Shown piece after piece: positions 1-9,212 of a stretch of 64,000 nucleotides of DNA. A program made the position numbers and the translations under genes. This DNA comes from Streptomyces pluripotens (GTDB lineage Bacteria > Actinomycetota > Actinomycetes > Streptomycetales > Streptomycetaceae): the NCBI RefSeq assembly GCF_000802245.2, contig NZ_CP021080.1, positions 1,860,001-1,924,000 of the forward strand, in the 5' to 3' direction. The notes beneath the pieces are model-generated. The model saw only the letters and a program-made list of their open reading frames with translations. It was not told where the DNA came from and searched no databases. The stretch's first letter is position 1, and each line of letters opens with the position of its first letter.

Positions 1-1401
1 TCCGAGCTTCTCGACGACGCCGAGGGTGGCCTCGATCGAGCCGCCGGCCCTCTCGCGCAGCCCGGGCGGCAGCAGACCGAGTTTGCCCTCGATGCCGTTG
101 CGGTACGCGGTGGCGAGCACCGAGCCGAGGACGGCGATGCCGAAGGCGCCGCCGACCTGACGGAAGGTGTTGCTGAGCGCGGAGGCGGAGCCGGCCTTCT
201 CGCGCGGCAGCGCCTGCATGATGACGACCGAGGTCGGGGTCATGATGTGTGCCATGCCGGTGCCCATGAGGAAGAAGACGACCTCCAGTAGCCAGATCGG
301 CGTGTCGGCCTCGAAGGTGGCGAACGCGGCCAGCGTCGTCGCGACCAGCAGCAGGCCGGCGGTGGTGGTGGCCTTGTTCCCGAACCGCTCGACCAGCAGC
401 CGGGCGCGTGGCGCGAAGATCATCTGGGCGACGGCCAGCGGCAGCATCAGCAGGCCGGACTGCAGCGGCGTGTAACCGCGCACGCTCTGGGTGTAGAAGA
501 CTCCGAAGAACGTCACCCCCATCAGGGCGAAGAAGACCAGCGCTATGGCGCCCATCGCAGCCGAGAAGACCTTGTTCTTGAAGTAGGTGACGTCCAGCGA
601 CGGGTGGTCACTGCGCTTCTCGAAGACGACGAAGGCGACCAGGACGGCGAGACCGGCGACGATGGACGCCAGCACCTTCGCGTCCGTGAAGTCGGCCAGC
701 TCACCGCCCTTGATGATGCCGTAGACGAGCAGCACCAGGCCGACGACGGAGAGAACCACGCCGACGGGGTCCAGCCGGCCGGGACGTGGGTCGCGGGAGT
801 CGGGCACCAGCCAGAGCATGAGGACGAGCGCGATGATCACGATCGGCACGTTGACGAAGAAGACCGAGCCCCACCAGAAGTGGTCGAGGAGCGCACCGCC
901 GGTAATCGGGCCGATGGCGATGGCGAGGCCGACACCGCCGGCCCAGATACCGATGGCCTTGGGCTGTTCGTCGCGCTCGAAGACGTTCATCAGCACGGCG
1001 AGGGTGGCGGGCATCACGAAGGCCGCACCGAGGGCCATCAGGGCACGGAAGGCGATCAGCTGGCCCGGGGAACCCGACTCGGCGGCGAGCGCCGAGCCGA
1101 TGCCGAACACGGCGATGCCGCCGAGCAGGACCTTCTTGCGGCCCACGCGGTCGCCGACCAGGCCGGAGGTGAAGAGCAAACCGGCGAAGACGAGGGTGTA
1201 GGCGTTGATCGCCCACTCGATCTCGCTCTGGCTGGCGCCGAGGCCGGTCGGCGCCGGCGTGGCGATGGTCTTGATGGCAACGTTCAGGATCGAGTTGTCG
1301 AGCACCACGATGAGCAGGCTCAGCATCAGCACACCGAGGATTGCCCAGCGGCGCCGGTGCACCGCTTCCGGTATCCGGGGGGCAGGGACGGTACTTGTCA
1401 T
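1..1401 (-). CDS. DHA2-family MFS drug exporter, C-terminus cut by window edge
   Basis: Reading leftward from an ATG at 1401, the frame stays open to the window edge (467 codons) and encodes a very hydrophobic protein. Residues 34-42 read LDNSILNVA, like the conserved first-helix motif of the 14-helix EmrB/QacA exporters, and residues 83-90 read GDRVGRKK, the loop 2-3 motif A of MFS proteins. Further on, repeated Gly/Ala/Phe-rich membrane segments and an FFVNVPI-like motif follow, also typical of DHA2. It should export drugs or other toxic small molecules across the plasma membrane by proton antiport. A TetR-type inverted repeat lies just upstream, so repression by a TetR protein outside the window is likely. 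The divergent neighbour is panB. The substrate is unknown. Confidence 0.9.
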   Translation of the reverse strand, partial: MTSTVPAPRIPEAVHRRRWAILGVLMLSLLIVVLDNSILNVAIKTIATPAPTGLGASQSEIEWAINAYTLVFAGLLFTSGLVGDRVGRKKVLLGGIAVFGIGSALAAESGSPGQLIAFRALMALGAAFVMPATLAVLMNVFERDEQPKAIGIWAGGVGLAIAIGPITGGALLDHFWWGSVFFVNVPIVIIALVLMLWLVPDSRDPRPGRLDPVGVVLSVVGLVLLVYGIIKGGELADFTDAKVLASIVAGLAVLVAFVVFEKRSDHPSLDVTYFKNKVFSAAMGAIALVFFALMGVTFFGVFYTQSVRGYTPLQSGLLMLPLAVAQMIFAPRARLLVERFGNKATTTAGLLLVATTLAAFATFEADTPIWLLEVVFFLMGTGMAHIMTPTSVVIMQALPREKAGSASALSNTFRQVGGAFGIAVLGSVLATAYRNGIEGKLGLLPPGLRERAGGSIEATLGVVEKLG

Positions 1402-1421
1402 GCATCCGAGCCTAAGACCAT

Positions 1422-1448
1422 TTCAATACGGAACCGTCTCGTATCTGA
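1422..1448. promoter_or_regulatory. Inverted repeat, probable TetR-type operator
   Basis: The arms ATACG and CGTAT flank a 9-base core (1426-1444), and TTCA/TGAA extend the symmetry outward. The core GGAACCGTCT resembles the ACGGAACCGTnnCGT type of site bound by TetR-family repressors of MFS exporters. It lies 21 bases upstream of the exporter start codon. The regulator is not in the window. Confidence 0.45.
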
Positions 1449-1599
1449 ATTACTTTGCCGAGGCCTTACACAGCGGCCACAGAGGAACTGCCGGAGGGAT
1501 CACGGGGTCCCCCTGGCCCTGACTGGCACGAGGTGCCACCATGGAGACGATCCGGGGACGCCGTCAGGGTGCCTCGAGATGACTGAAGGAGCCGTTGCC

Positions 1600-2475
1600 A
1601 TGACGCAGCTTCCGGCTGCCCAGACTGTTCAGAACAGGCCTTCCGACGGCAGCAAGGCGCTGTACGGGGGGAAGAGCACCCGCCGCATCACCGTCCGCGA
1701 CATCGCCCTCGCCAAAGAGCGGGGCGAGAAGTGGCCCATGCTCACCGCCTACGACGCGATGACCGCGTCCGTCTTCGACGACGCCGGCATCCCGGTGATC
1801 CTCGTCGGCGACTCGGCGGGCAACTGCCACCTCGGGTACGAGTCGACCGTGCCCGTCACCCTCGACGAGATGACCATGCTGTCCGCCGCGGTCGTACGCG
1901 GCACGCAGCGCGCCCTGATCGTGGGCGACCTCCCCTTCGGCTCCTACCAGGAGGGCCCGGTGCAGGCACTGCGCTCGGCGAGCCGGCTGGTGAAGGAAGC
2001 CGGGGTCGGCGCGGTCAAGTTGGAAGGCGGTGAGCGTTCGCACGAGCAGATCCGGCTGCTGGTGGAGTCCGGCATCCCGGTGATGGCCCACATCGGCCTG
2101 ACCCCGCAGTCCGTCAACGCGATGGGCTACCGCGTGCAGGGGCGGGGCGAGGAGGCTGCGGCGCAGCTGCTGCGGGACGCGAAGGCCGTGCAGGACGCGG
2201 GTGCGTTCGCGGTCGTGCTGGAGCTGGTACCGGCGGAGCTGGCCGCCGAGGTGACGCGGGTGCTGCACATCCCGACCGTCGGTATCGGCGCCGGTCCGCA
2301 GACGGACGCCCAGGTGCTGGTGTGGACGGACATGCTGGGGCTGACGAGCGGGCGGGTGCCGAAGTTCGTCAAGAAGTACGCCGACCTGCGTGCGGTCATG
2401 GGCAACGCGGTGAAGGAGTTCGCGGAGGACGTCGTCGGCGGGAACTTCCCGCTGGAGGAGCACTCCGTCCACTGA
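1600..2475 (+). CDS. panB: 3-methyl-2-oxobutanoate hydroxymethyltransferase (PanB)
   Basis: This 291-residue protein catalyses the first committed step of pantothenate and CoA synthesis: transfer of a hydroxymethyl group from 5,10-methylene-THF to 2-oxoisovalerate, in the cytoplasm. The family blocks are all present: KWPMLTAYDA, the metal-binding VGDSAGN and VGDLPFGSY segments, KLEGG, VMAHIGLTPQS, and the C-terminal PTVGIGAG. The start at 1600 is chosen because GAAGGAG at 1585-1591 is well spaced and the product then begins MTQLPAAQT, as streptomycete PanB proteins do; an in-frame ATG at 1579 is possible. The frame stays open far upstream, but that part is a shadow of the MFS gene. A strong hairpin follows the stop codon. 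Confidence 0.96.
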   Translation: MTQLPAAQTVQNRPSDGSKALYGGKSTRRITVRDIALAKERGEKWPMLTAYDAMTASVFDDAGIPVILVGDSAGNCHLGYESTVPVTLDEMTMLSAAVVRGTQRALIVGDLPFGSYQEGPVQALRSASRLVKEAGVGAVKLEGGERSHEQIRLLVESGIPVMAHIGLTPQSVNAMGYRVQGRGEEAAAQLLRDAKAVQDAGAFAVVLELVPAELAAEVTRVLHIPTVGIGAGPQTDAQVLVWTDMLGLTSGRVPKFVKKYADLRAVMGNAVKEFAEDVVGGNFPLEEHSVH

Positions 2476-2494
2476 GCCACCCCGGAAACACCGT

Positions 2495-2532
2495 GGCAGC
2501 CCCGTCGATCTTCCCCCGTCGGCGGGGCTGCC
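2495..2532 (+). terminator. Hairpin terminator after panB
   Basis: GGCAGCCCCG at 2495-2504 pairs perfectly with CGGGGCTGCC at 2523-2532 around an 18-base loop. There is no U tract, which is common for streptomycete terminators. The rest of the 305-base gap to the ABC gene holds a C+T-rich tract (about 2531-2640) and the direct repeats listed separately; no gene is seen there. Confidence 0.6.
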
Positions 2533-2708
2533 CCTTTCCCCGACCTTCCCGGCCCCCCTTGGGCGGCTCTCCCCGACCTCCCCTGCCTCCCCCTGAGCTC
2601 TCCCCGGCCTTCCCGGGCTCTCCCCGACCTTTCCAGGCCGGCCACCCGCGGTCCGGTCAGCGGGCCCGCCAGTGCCCACCCGTGCGCAGCCGGCGCCTGC
2701 AGGTGCGC

Positions 2709-2759
2709 TGTCGGCGGCTACAGATGTGCTGTCGGTGACCTGTCGGTGGTTTGTCGGTG
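2709..2759 (+). promoter_or_regulatory. Direct octamer repeats, SARP-type activator site
   Basis: TGTCGGTG occurs at 2730, 2741 and 2752, with a near copy TGTCGGCG at 2709. The spacings are 11, 11 and 21 bases, so all copies face the same side of the helix. SARP-family activators are known to bind directly repeated heptamers at 11- or 22-base spacing just upstream of the -10 region. The last copy ends 21 bases before the ABC transporter ATG at 2781, which fits a leaderless or very short transcript. An AfsR/SARP-type gene is the convergent neighbour. Confidence 0.5.
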
Positions 2760-2780
2760 CGCTCTGACACCGTCGTTCCC

Positions 2781-3806
2781 ATGACGCGAATCGACGACAA
2801 CCCCTCCGGCGGGCGCCTCGCCGTGAAGGTACGGGGACTGGCCAAGCACTACGGCGAGACCAAGGCACTGGACGGTGTCGACCTGGATGTGCACGAGGGC
2901 ACCGTGATGGGTGTGCTCGGACCGAACGGCGCCGGGAAAACCACCCTCGTACGGATTCTGTCCACCCTGATCCCCCCGGACGCCGGACAGGCCACCGTGG
3001 CCGGGTACGACGTCGTGCGGCAGCCCCGGCAGTTGCGCCGGGTCATCGGGCTCACCGGCCAGTACGCCTCGGTGGACGAGAAGCTGCCGGGCTGGGAGAA
3101 CCTGTACCTGATCGGGCGGCTGCTGGACCTGTCCCGCAGGGACGCCCGGGCCCGCGCCGACGAACTGCTGGAACGGTTCTCGCTCACCGAGGCGGCCAGG
3201 CGCCCGGCGGGCACCTACTCCGGTGGAATGCGGCGGCGCCTCGACCTCGCCGCCTCGATGATCGGCCGGCCCACCGTGCTGTACCTGGACGAGCCGACGA
3301 CCGGCCTCGACCCCCGTACCCGCAACGAGGTGTGGGACGAGGTGAAGGCCATGGTCGGGGACGGGGTCACCGTGCTGCTCACCACCCAGTACATGGAGGA
3401 GGCCGAACAACTCGCCTCCGAGCTGACAGTGGTGGACCACGGCAAGGTCATCGCCACCGGCGAGACCGAGGACCTGAAGGCCCGCGTCGGTGGCCGCACC
3501 CTGCGGGTGCGACCGGTCGACCCGACGGAGCTGCGCCCACTCGCCGCACTGTTGGACGAGCTGGGCATCACCGGCCTGGCGAGCACGAGCGTGGACACCG
3601 AGACCGGCACCCTGCTGGTGCCCATCCTCAGCGACGAACAGCTGACCGCGGTGGTCGGCGCGGTCACCGCTCGCGGCATCACGCTCTCCTCCATCTCCAC
3701 CGAACTGCCCAGCCTGGACGAGGTGTTCCTCTCCCTCACCGGACACCGCGCCGGAGCCCCGCAGAACGCCACGTCCGCCCACCCGCGCGAGGAGGTCGCC
3801 GCATGA
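2781..3806 (+). CDS. ABC exporter ATP-binding protein (DrrA-like)
   Basis: A 341-residue ATPase with Walker A GPNGAGKT at 47-54, signature YSGGMRRRLDLA near 145 and Walker B VLYLDEPTTGLDP near 167. The C-terminal extension after the nucleotide-binding domain matches the daunorubicin-resistance DrrA group, which powers export of antibiotics or lipids. The ATG at 2781 lacks a clear ribosome-binding site; an in-frame TTG at 2751 is the upstream alternative, but it lies inside the repeat array, so a leaderless mRNA from 2781 is preferred. The stop overlaps the permease start (ATGA at 3803-3806), so the two are co-translated. The substrate cannot be read from the sequence. Confidence 0.93.
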   Translation: MTRIDDNPSGGRLAVKVRGLAKHYGETKALDGVDLDVHEGTVMGVLGPNGAGKTTLVRILSTLIPPDAGQATVAGYDVVRQPRQLRRVIGLTGQYASVDEKLPGWENLYLIGRLLDLSRRDARARADELLERFSLTEAARRPAGTYSGGMRRRLDLAASMIGRPTVLYLDEPTTGLDPRTRNEVWDEVKAMVGDGVTVLLTTQYMEEAEQLASELTVVDHGKVIATGETEDLKARVGGRTLRVRPVDPTELRPLAALLDELGITGLASTSVDTETGTLLVPILSDEQLTAVVGAVTARGITLSSISTELPSLDEVFLSLTGHRAGAPQNATSAHPREEVAA

Positions 3807-4639
3807 GCGCCACCACCGTCACCCCGCACACCGCAGTCCCCGGCGCGTCCTCGGCCGACGCGCGCATCCCCCTGCGTGGCCACCTGCGTCACACCGGGGC
3901 ACTCATCCGGCGCAACCTGCTCTGGATCCGCCAGGACCCGGAGTCGATGGCCGACGTGCTGCTGATGCCGATCGTGTTCACGCTCCTGTTCATCTTCGTC
4001 TTCGGCGGCTCGATCGGGCAGGCCCTGGGCGGCGGTCAGGAGCAGTACGTGCAGTACGTCATCCCGGGCATGCTGGCGATGATGAGCATGACCCTGTCCC
4101 AAGGCGTCGGCACCGGGTTCAGCCAGGATTTCAACAGCGGTGTGATGGACCGGTTCCGGTCGCTGCCGATCGGGCGCGGCTCGGTACTGTTCGCGAAGAT
4201 CGCGGTGGAGCTGGCGCGGATGCTCTTCGCGACGGTGGTGCTGATGGTCGTCGCCGTCCTGGTCGGCTTCCACATCTCCCACTGGGCCGGCCTGTTCGCG
4301 ACCGTGGGGCTGTCGGCGCTGTTCGCCTCCTCGGTCATGTGGGTGTTCCTCACCCTGGGCGTGACACTGAAGAACGCCCAGTCCGTGCAGGCGATGGGCT
4401 TCCTGGTGCTGTTCCCGCTGCAGTTCGGGTCCTCGATCTTCGCACCGCCCACGTCCATGCCGAGCTGGCTGCAGCGCTTCACCGACTACAACCCGCTGTC
4501 CACGCTCGCGGACGCGGCGCGCGGGATGATGCTCGGGGGCCCGGTCGCGCATCCGCTCTGGGTGACGCTGGCCTGGTCGGCGGGCATCACGGCGGTCATG
4601 GGGCCGGTCGCCATCCACAAGTTCCGGACCAAGAGCTGA
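3803..4639 (+). CDS. ABC-2 type exporter permease (DrrB-like)
   Basis: This 278-residue membrane protein has an N-terminal cytoplasmic stretch, then about six transmembrane segments. Motifs typical of ABC-2/DrrB permeases are visible: RQDPESMADVLLMPIVFTLLF, the MDRFRSLPI loop, and the Pro/Asn-rich TDYNPLSTLADAARG segment before the last helix. It forms the membrane channel for the ATPase encoded immediately upstream, with which it shares the overlapping ATGA. It converges on the AfsR-like regulator, with 30 bases between the two stop codons. Confidence 0.93.
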   Translation: MSATTVTPHTAVPGASSADARIPLRGHLRHTGALIRRNLLWIRQDPESMADVLLMPIVFTLLFIFVFGGSIGQALGGGQEQYVQYVIPGMLAMMSMTLSQGVGTGFSQDFNSGVMDRFRSLPIGRGSVLFAKIAVELARMLFATVVLMVVAVLVGFHISHWAGLFATVGLSALFASSVMWVFLTLGVTLKNAQSVQAMGFLVLFPLQFGSSIFAPPTSMPSWLQRFTDYNPLSTLADAARGMMLGGPVAHPLWVTLAWSAGITAVMGPVAIHKFRTKS

Positions 4640-4669
4640 CGATCACCGGCCGATCGACGCCGCCGCCGG

Positions 4670-7600
4670 TCAGACCAGGGCGACGGCCTCCGCGAGGGAG
4701 AGGCCGCCGCCCTCGGCGTACCCCACCTCGAACACCCGTCCGCCGAGGTGCTCGCGGATCCGGGCCTCGGCCATGGCGTGCATCCGGCGTTCCACGCCGG
4801 AGAGGACATGGCCGGGTGGCAGCAGGGCGTCGGCGGCGCCCAAGCAGCGCGCGGCGTCGGCGGCCCGGGCGCCTCCGTCGGCGCAGGCGAGGGCCATCGC
4901 AGCGGCGGTGAGGCAGATGGAGTGCAGGTGCGGGGCGACGCTCTGGGACAACGGTTCCACGGCCAGCCGCAACGCCCCGCGCGCTCGGGACTGCGCGTCT
5001 TCGAAGCGCCCGTCGAGGGCGTCCAGCCAGGTCTCCTGGCAGAGGAGCATGGAGTCGAAGACGACGAAGCGCGCAACCTTGGACTCCGTACGCATCAGCC
5101 GGAGTTGTTCGCGCGCCTCGCTGGTGCGCTCGGTCAGGCCGAGCCAGCAGGCGAGCAGGAGCCGGGCGGCGGGCATCGCCTCGTTGAGCGAGCCCTCCTG
5201 GCTCGCGATGACGTCCCGGAGTAGCCGCTCACCGCGCTCGGTGTCTCCCTCCTCCAGGAGGACGCCGCCGAGGCGGGCGGTGAGCACGGCCGTCTGGACA
5301 CGGGCCCCGAGGCGCCGGGCGTGGTCGATGGCGGCTTGGTAGTCGGCGGCTGCCGCGCCGTAGACGCCCTTGCGTTCCCGGGCCTCGCCGCGGGCGGACA
5401 GCGCCTCTGCGGTGCCCCAGCCGTCGCCCAGACGGCGGTAGATCTCCAGGGATTCGTCGGCGTCGCGAGTGGCGTCACCGGCCCAGGCGGCACGGTTGGC
5501 GAGGAGGTTGGCGCGCAGTTGCAGGGCGCCGGCCAGCTCCCACTCGAAGCCGGGGGTGTCCCGGCAGGTCCGCACGGTGGCATCGACGACGGTCCGCGTC
5601 CGGTCCGCTCCGTCGGTCAGCAACACGGCGAAGAACCACAGCAGGCCCGGAGTCCGGCAGGTCTGCGGCAGCCCGGGCCGGTACACCCGGGTGACGGCGC
5701 GCAGCCTGGCCTTCGCCGCGGGCGTCTGCCAGTTGTCCGGCTCGGCGTCCATACAGGCGAGACGGGCCAGATGGACACCGCGCCGGGCCTCGGCGAGAAC
5801 CTCGCCGGTGTACGGGGGCGCGGTGTCGGTGCAGCGCTGCCGTACCGGGCCAGCGGTGCGAACCGGTTCGGCGAACGGATCGGGGCCGAGCTCCACGACC
5901 TCCTGGCACCAGGTGCGGGTCTCGGCGCGCTGGTCGCGCATCTGCCAGAACCACAGCATGGACAGCACCAAGCACAGTGCTTCCTGTTCGTCGCGCAGGA
6001 CGACCGCGTACCGGAAGGCGGTGCGCAGGTTCTCGTACTCCCGCTGGAACCGGTCGATGGCGGTGAGCTGCTTCGGGCCGCGAAGCAACGGATCGGTGGT
6101 GCGGGCGAGTTCACGGTAGTACCCCAGGTGGGCGCGCTCGGCCCGGGTGCGGAGCCCGGTCTCGTCGAGCCGTTCGGCGGCGTACTCGCCGACGGTTTCC
6201 AGGAGCCGATAGCGCATCCCGCCCGCGGTCGAGGGGGCGGCCACCACCAGGGACTTGTCGATCAGTGAACCGAGCGCTTCCAGCGCGACCGGGCCGCACA
6301 CGGCCTCGGCGGCGGCCAGGTCGCAGCCTCCGGCGAAGACCGACAACTGGGCGAGGACGTCGCGTTCGTCCCCGTCCAGCAGGTCCCAGGACCAGTCCAC
6401 GACGGCCCTGAGGGTCTGCTGGCGGGGCAGCAGGGTGCGGTTGCCGGAGGAGAGCAGCCGGAAGCGGTCGTCCAGCCGGTCGGCGATCTGCCGAGGCGTG
6501 AGCATCCGCAGGCGGGCGGCGGCGAGTTCGATGGCGAGGGGCAGCCCGTCGAGTCGGCGGCAGATCTCTGCGCACGCCTCGGGATCGTCCTCGGCCCGGA
6601 ATCCGGGCCGGGCCGCCGCGCCCCGGTCGGCCAGCAGCCGCTGCGCGACCGGCTCGGGCAGCGGCTCCACCGGCCGCACCCGTTCCCCCGGCACACCGAG
6701 GGGTTCGCGGCTGGTGGCGAGGACGGTCAGTCCCGGGCAATGGGCCAACAGGTGCCCGGTGAGCCGGGCGGCAGCGCCGACGACGTGCTCGCAGTTGTCG
6801 AGGATGATCAGCATCCGGCGCAGGGCGCAGTGTTCCACGAGACGCTCAAGGGGGTCGCCGTGCCGGTCGGCGACCGCACGCATGCCCTCGACGCCGGCGC
6901 CGTGCAACACGGTCTCACGGGCACCGATGGCCGTGAGCACGGCTTGCGGCACGGCACCCGGGTCGTTCACCGGCGCCAGTTCGACGAACCACACCCCGTC
7001 CCGGACGGTGTGCCGCACCGCCTCGGCGGCCTCCTGTGACAGCCGGGTCTTCCCGGCGCCCCCGGGCCCGAGCAGGGTGACCAACCGGGCCCCCGCCAGA
7101 TCGGTACCGATGACCTTGATGTCGGTTTCCCGGCCGACGAAGGAGGTGAGCCGGGCCGGCAGATTGCCGGTCCGTGGCACGGGCTCCGTTCCTCCGGGCG
7201 CCGCACTGAGCAACTCGGCGTGCAGGTGTTGCAGTTCGGGTCCAGGATCGGAGCCGAGCCGGGCGGCGAGCAGTCGTCGTACGCCGTCGTAGGCGGCGAG
7301 CGCCTGGGCCGGGCGGCCCGCGTCGCGCAGGGCGCGCAGCCGCAGCACCTGGAGTGCCTCGTCCAACGGGTGGCTGTCGCACAGGGCGCTCAGCTCGGGC
7401 AGCGACCGCTCGGCCTGTCCGAGGGCGAGGGCTGCTGTGTGCCGGGCGCGCAGGGCGTCGAGGTGACGGGTCTCCCAGCGGGTTGCCTCCGCGGTGTGGC
7501 CGGGGAGGTCGGCGAGGGCGGGGCCGCGCCACAGGGCGAGGGCGTCGTCGAGGAGGGCGGCGGCCTTGGCCGGGTCACCGTCGGCGAGTGCGCGCAGGCC

Positions 7601-7927
7601 GTCGCCGGTCAGCCGGTCGAAGCGGGTGAGGTCGACGTCGTCGGGCGCGGCGGTGAGCCGATAACCGCCCCCGGTGGAGGCGACGGTGTCCGCGCCGAGG
7701 GTCCGCCGCAGCCGGCCGACGAGCGCTTGGAGCGCTCCGACGGCGTCGGCGGGCGGGTCGGCACCCCACACCTCGTCGATCAGTACGCCCACCGGCACGG
7801 TCCGGCCGGCACGGAGCGCGAGCACGCTCATCAGGGCACGCAGTCTCGCCCCGCCGACCGGGACGGCCGTGCCGTCGGGATGGATCGCCTCGGTGGTGCC
7901 GAGCAGCCGATAACGCACGGGGACCAT
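4670..7927 (-). CDS. AfsR/SARP-type regulator with BTAD, NB-ARC ATPase and TPR-like domains
   Basis: A 1085-residue regulator. Residues 1-95 form an OmpR/SARP winged helix (RLLGTTEAIHPDG, then GARLRALMSVLALRAG), and about 96-250 is the bacterial transcriptional activation domain. FVGRE leads into an NB-ARC/STAND ATPase with P-loop GPGGAGKT at about 287-294, MLIILDNCEHV as Walker B and a GLPLAIELAAARL segment. The C-terminal third is helical and TPR-like. This is the AfsR layout; such proteins activate secondary-metabolite or exporter genes in response to ATP binding and phosphorylation. The start at 7927 has CCGGAG five bases upstream. The direct repeats in front of the convergent ABC operon are a natural candidate target. 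Confidence 0.93.
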   Translation of the reverse strand: MVPVRYRLLGTTEAIHPDGTAVPVGGARLRALMSVLALRAGRTVPVGVLIDEVWGADPPADAVGALQALVGRLRRTLGADTVASTGGGYRLTAAPDDVDLTRFDRLTGDGLRALADGDPAKAAALLDDALALWRGPALADLPGHTAEATRWETRHLDALRARHTAALALGQAERSLPELSALCDSHPLDEALQVLRLRALRDAGRPAQALAAYDGVRRLLAARLGSDPGPELQHLHAELLSAAPGGTEPVPRTGNLPARLTSFVGRETDIKVIGTDLAGARLVTLLGPGGAGKTRLSQEAAEAVRHTVRDGVWFVELAPVNDPGAVPQAVLTAIGARETVLHGAGVEGMRAVADRHGDPLERLVEHCALRRMLIILDNCEHVVGAAARLTGHLLAHCPGLTVLATSREPLGVPGERVRPVEPLPEPVAQRLLADRGAAARPGFRAEDDPEACAEICRRLDGLPLAIELAAARLRMLTPRQIADRLDDRFRLLSSGNRTLLPRQQTLRAVVDWSWDLLDGDERDVLAQLSVFAGGCDLAAAEAVCGPVALEALGSLIDKSLVVAAPSTAGGMRYRLLETVGEYAAERLDETGLRTRAERAHLGYYRELARTTDPLLRGPKQLTAIDRFQREYENLRTAFRYAVVLRDEQEALCLVLSMLWFWQMRDQRAETRTWCQEVVELGPDPFAEPVRTAGPVRQRCTDTAPPYTGEVLAEARRGVHLARLACMDAEPDNWQTPAAKARLRAVTRVYRPGLPQTCRTPGLLWFFAVLLTDGADRTRTVVDATVRTCRDTPGFEWELAGALQLRANLLANRAAWAGDATRDADESLEIYRRLGDGWGTAEALSARGEARERKGVYGAAAADYQAAIDHARRLGARVQTAVLTARLGGVLLEEGDTERGERLLRDVIASQEGSLNEAMPAARLLLACWLGLTERTSEAREQLRLMRTESKVARFVVFDSMLLCQETWLDALDGRFEDAQSRARGALRLAVEPLSQSVAPHLHSICLTAAAMALACADGGARAADAARCLGAADALLPPGHVLSGVERRMHAMAEARIREHLGGRVFEVGYAEGGGLSLAEAVALV

Positions 7928-8172
7928 TGTCTCCGGGAGCGGTCGGGCTCCGCCTCCGGGTTTCAGGGAGCGCGTGAGCATCCCGGGCACCGGAGCGCTC
8001 CAAAGGCGGCTGAACCGGAAGGAACCGGTGCCGGCACCACGCCCGCCACCGGCACCGCGGGGCTACGTCGCCGGGAAACGGCTGGACGGGTCCCCGACCG
8101 CCTGCGATAGGTTCTCCTGGGACTGCCCTGTACGGTCTACCCCACATTCGAGTCCATGCAGGGAGCCCATCC

Positions 8173-8970
8173 ATGACCACAGCGACTACCCGCCACGGCG
8201 ATCGGCGTATCAGTCCGGTGTTCGTCGGGATCGCGGCCGTGGCGGCGGTGACCGGCTGGGGCACCTGGACCGGGTTCGCCGCGCAGCCGGGCATAGCGGT
8301 GTTCCTGTTCGTGACCGCCGCCTGGATCATCTCCCTCTGTCTGCACGAGTACGCGCACGCGCGCACCGCCCTGCACGGCGGGGACATCACGGTCGGCGCC
8401 AAGGGCTACCTCACGCTAAACCCGCTCAAGTACACCCACGCGGTGCTGAGCATCGTGCTCCCCGTGGTGTTCGTGATCATGGGCGGGATCGGACTGCCGG
8501 GTGGCGCGGTGTTCATCGAGCGGGACCGCATCCGGGGCCGCTGGCGGCACAGCCTGATCTCGGCGGCGGGCCCGCTGGCGAACGTGCTGTTCGCCGCCGT
8601 GTGCACCGCCCCTTTCTGGCTGCACGCGGTGGACGGTGTGCCCCTCGACTTCCGGTACGCGCTGGCGTTCCTGGCGCTGCTGCAGGTGACGGCGGCGATC
8701 CTGAACTTCCTGCCGGTGCCGGGCCTGGACGGTTACGGAGTCATCGAGCCGTGGCTGTCGTACAACGTCAAGCGGCAGGTGGAGCCGTTCGCGCCGTTCG
8801 GCCTGCTGTTCGTGTTCGCGCTGCTGTGGATGCCGTCGGTCAACGAGGTGTTCTTCCAGGCGATCCACTCGATCCTGAGCAGCCTGGGGATCGATGAGAG
8901 CCAGACGTACTGCGGCTACGACCTGTTCCGCTTCTGGCGGGAGAACGACCCCTACTGCCTCAGCCAGTGA
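8173..8970 (+). CDS. M50 (site-2 type) membrane metalloprotease
   Basis: The 265-residue protein has about five to six transmembrane segments. HEYAH at 58-62 is the HExxH zinc motif inside a helix, and FLPVPGLDGYG near 185 supplies the third ligand (LDG) of the M50 family. SAAGPLANVLFA between them is also diagnostic. Family members cleave membrane-bound substrates within the membrane; this one lacks PDZ and CBS domains, so it is the minimal type whose substrate is unknown. A GGGAG lies ahead of the ATG. Its last 11 bases overlap the end of a convergent small membrane gene. Confidence 0.85.
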   Translation: MTTATTRHGDRRISPVFVGIAAVAAVTGWGTWTGFAAQPGIAVFLFVTAAWIISLCLHEYAHARTALHGGDITVGAKGYLTLNPLKYTHAVLSIVLPVVFVIMGGIGLPGGAVFIERDRIRGRWRHSLISAAGPLANVLFAAVCTAPFWLHAVDGVPLDFRYALAFLALLQVTAAILNFLPVPGLDGYGVIEPWLSYNVKRQVEPFAPFGLLFVFALLWMPSVNEVFFQAIHSILSSLGIDESQTYCGYDLFRFWRENDPYCLSQ

Positions 8971-9148
8971 CCGAGTCGCGCCCGACGGCAGCCCGCGCGC
9001 GCTTCACGTAGTACCAGGTCATGTTGGACGACACCCCCGCCAGCAGCACCCAGACGATGCCCAGCCAACTGCCCTGGGCGAAGGAGACGACGGCCGCGGC
9101 CACGGCGAGCAGGCAGACGGCGAGGGTGTAGAGGGCGATACGGGGCAT
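8960..9148 (-). CDS. Small two-helix membrane protein
   Basis: A 62-residue product with two hydrophobic segments (about 5-22 and 28-43) and a basic C-terminal tail (KRARAAVGR), so probably an inner-membrane protein with the tail in the cytoplasm. AGGAG precedes the ATG at 9148. It overlaps the end of the M50 gene convergently by 11 bases. No family was recognised. An in-frame extension to 9199 has no ribosome-binding site and is not favoured. Confidence 0.7.
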   Translation of the reverse strand: MPRIALYTLAVCLLAVAAAVVSFAQGSWLGIVWVLLAGVSSNMTWYYVKRARAAVGRDSVTG

Positions 9149-9212
9149 GTCGGGTGGCTCCTGTCGGGGGACACTGCTTCGGCAACCAGTGTCCCCCATC
9201 GGCCCGGGCGGC

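Noticed and set aside
604..1599. Long rightward open frame running into panB
   Set aside because: It is antisense to the MFS gene, has no membrane or domain motifs and is joined to panB only because no stop occurs; PanB homology and the ribosome-binding site place the start at 1600.
2718..3782. Leftward 354-codon frame over the ABC ATPase gene
   Set aside because: Mirror frame of a well-supported ATPase; Gly/Gln/His-rich composition with no motif.
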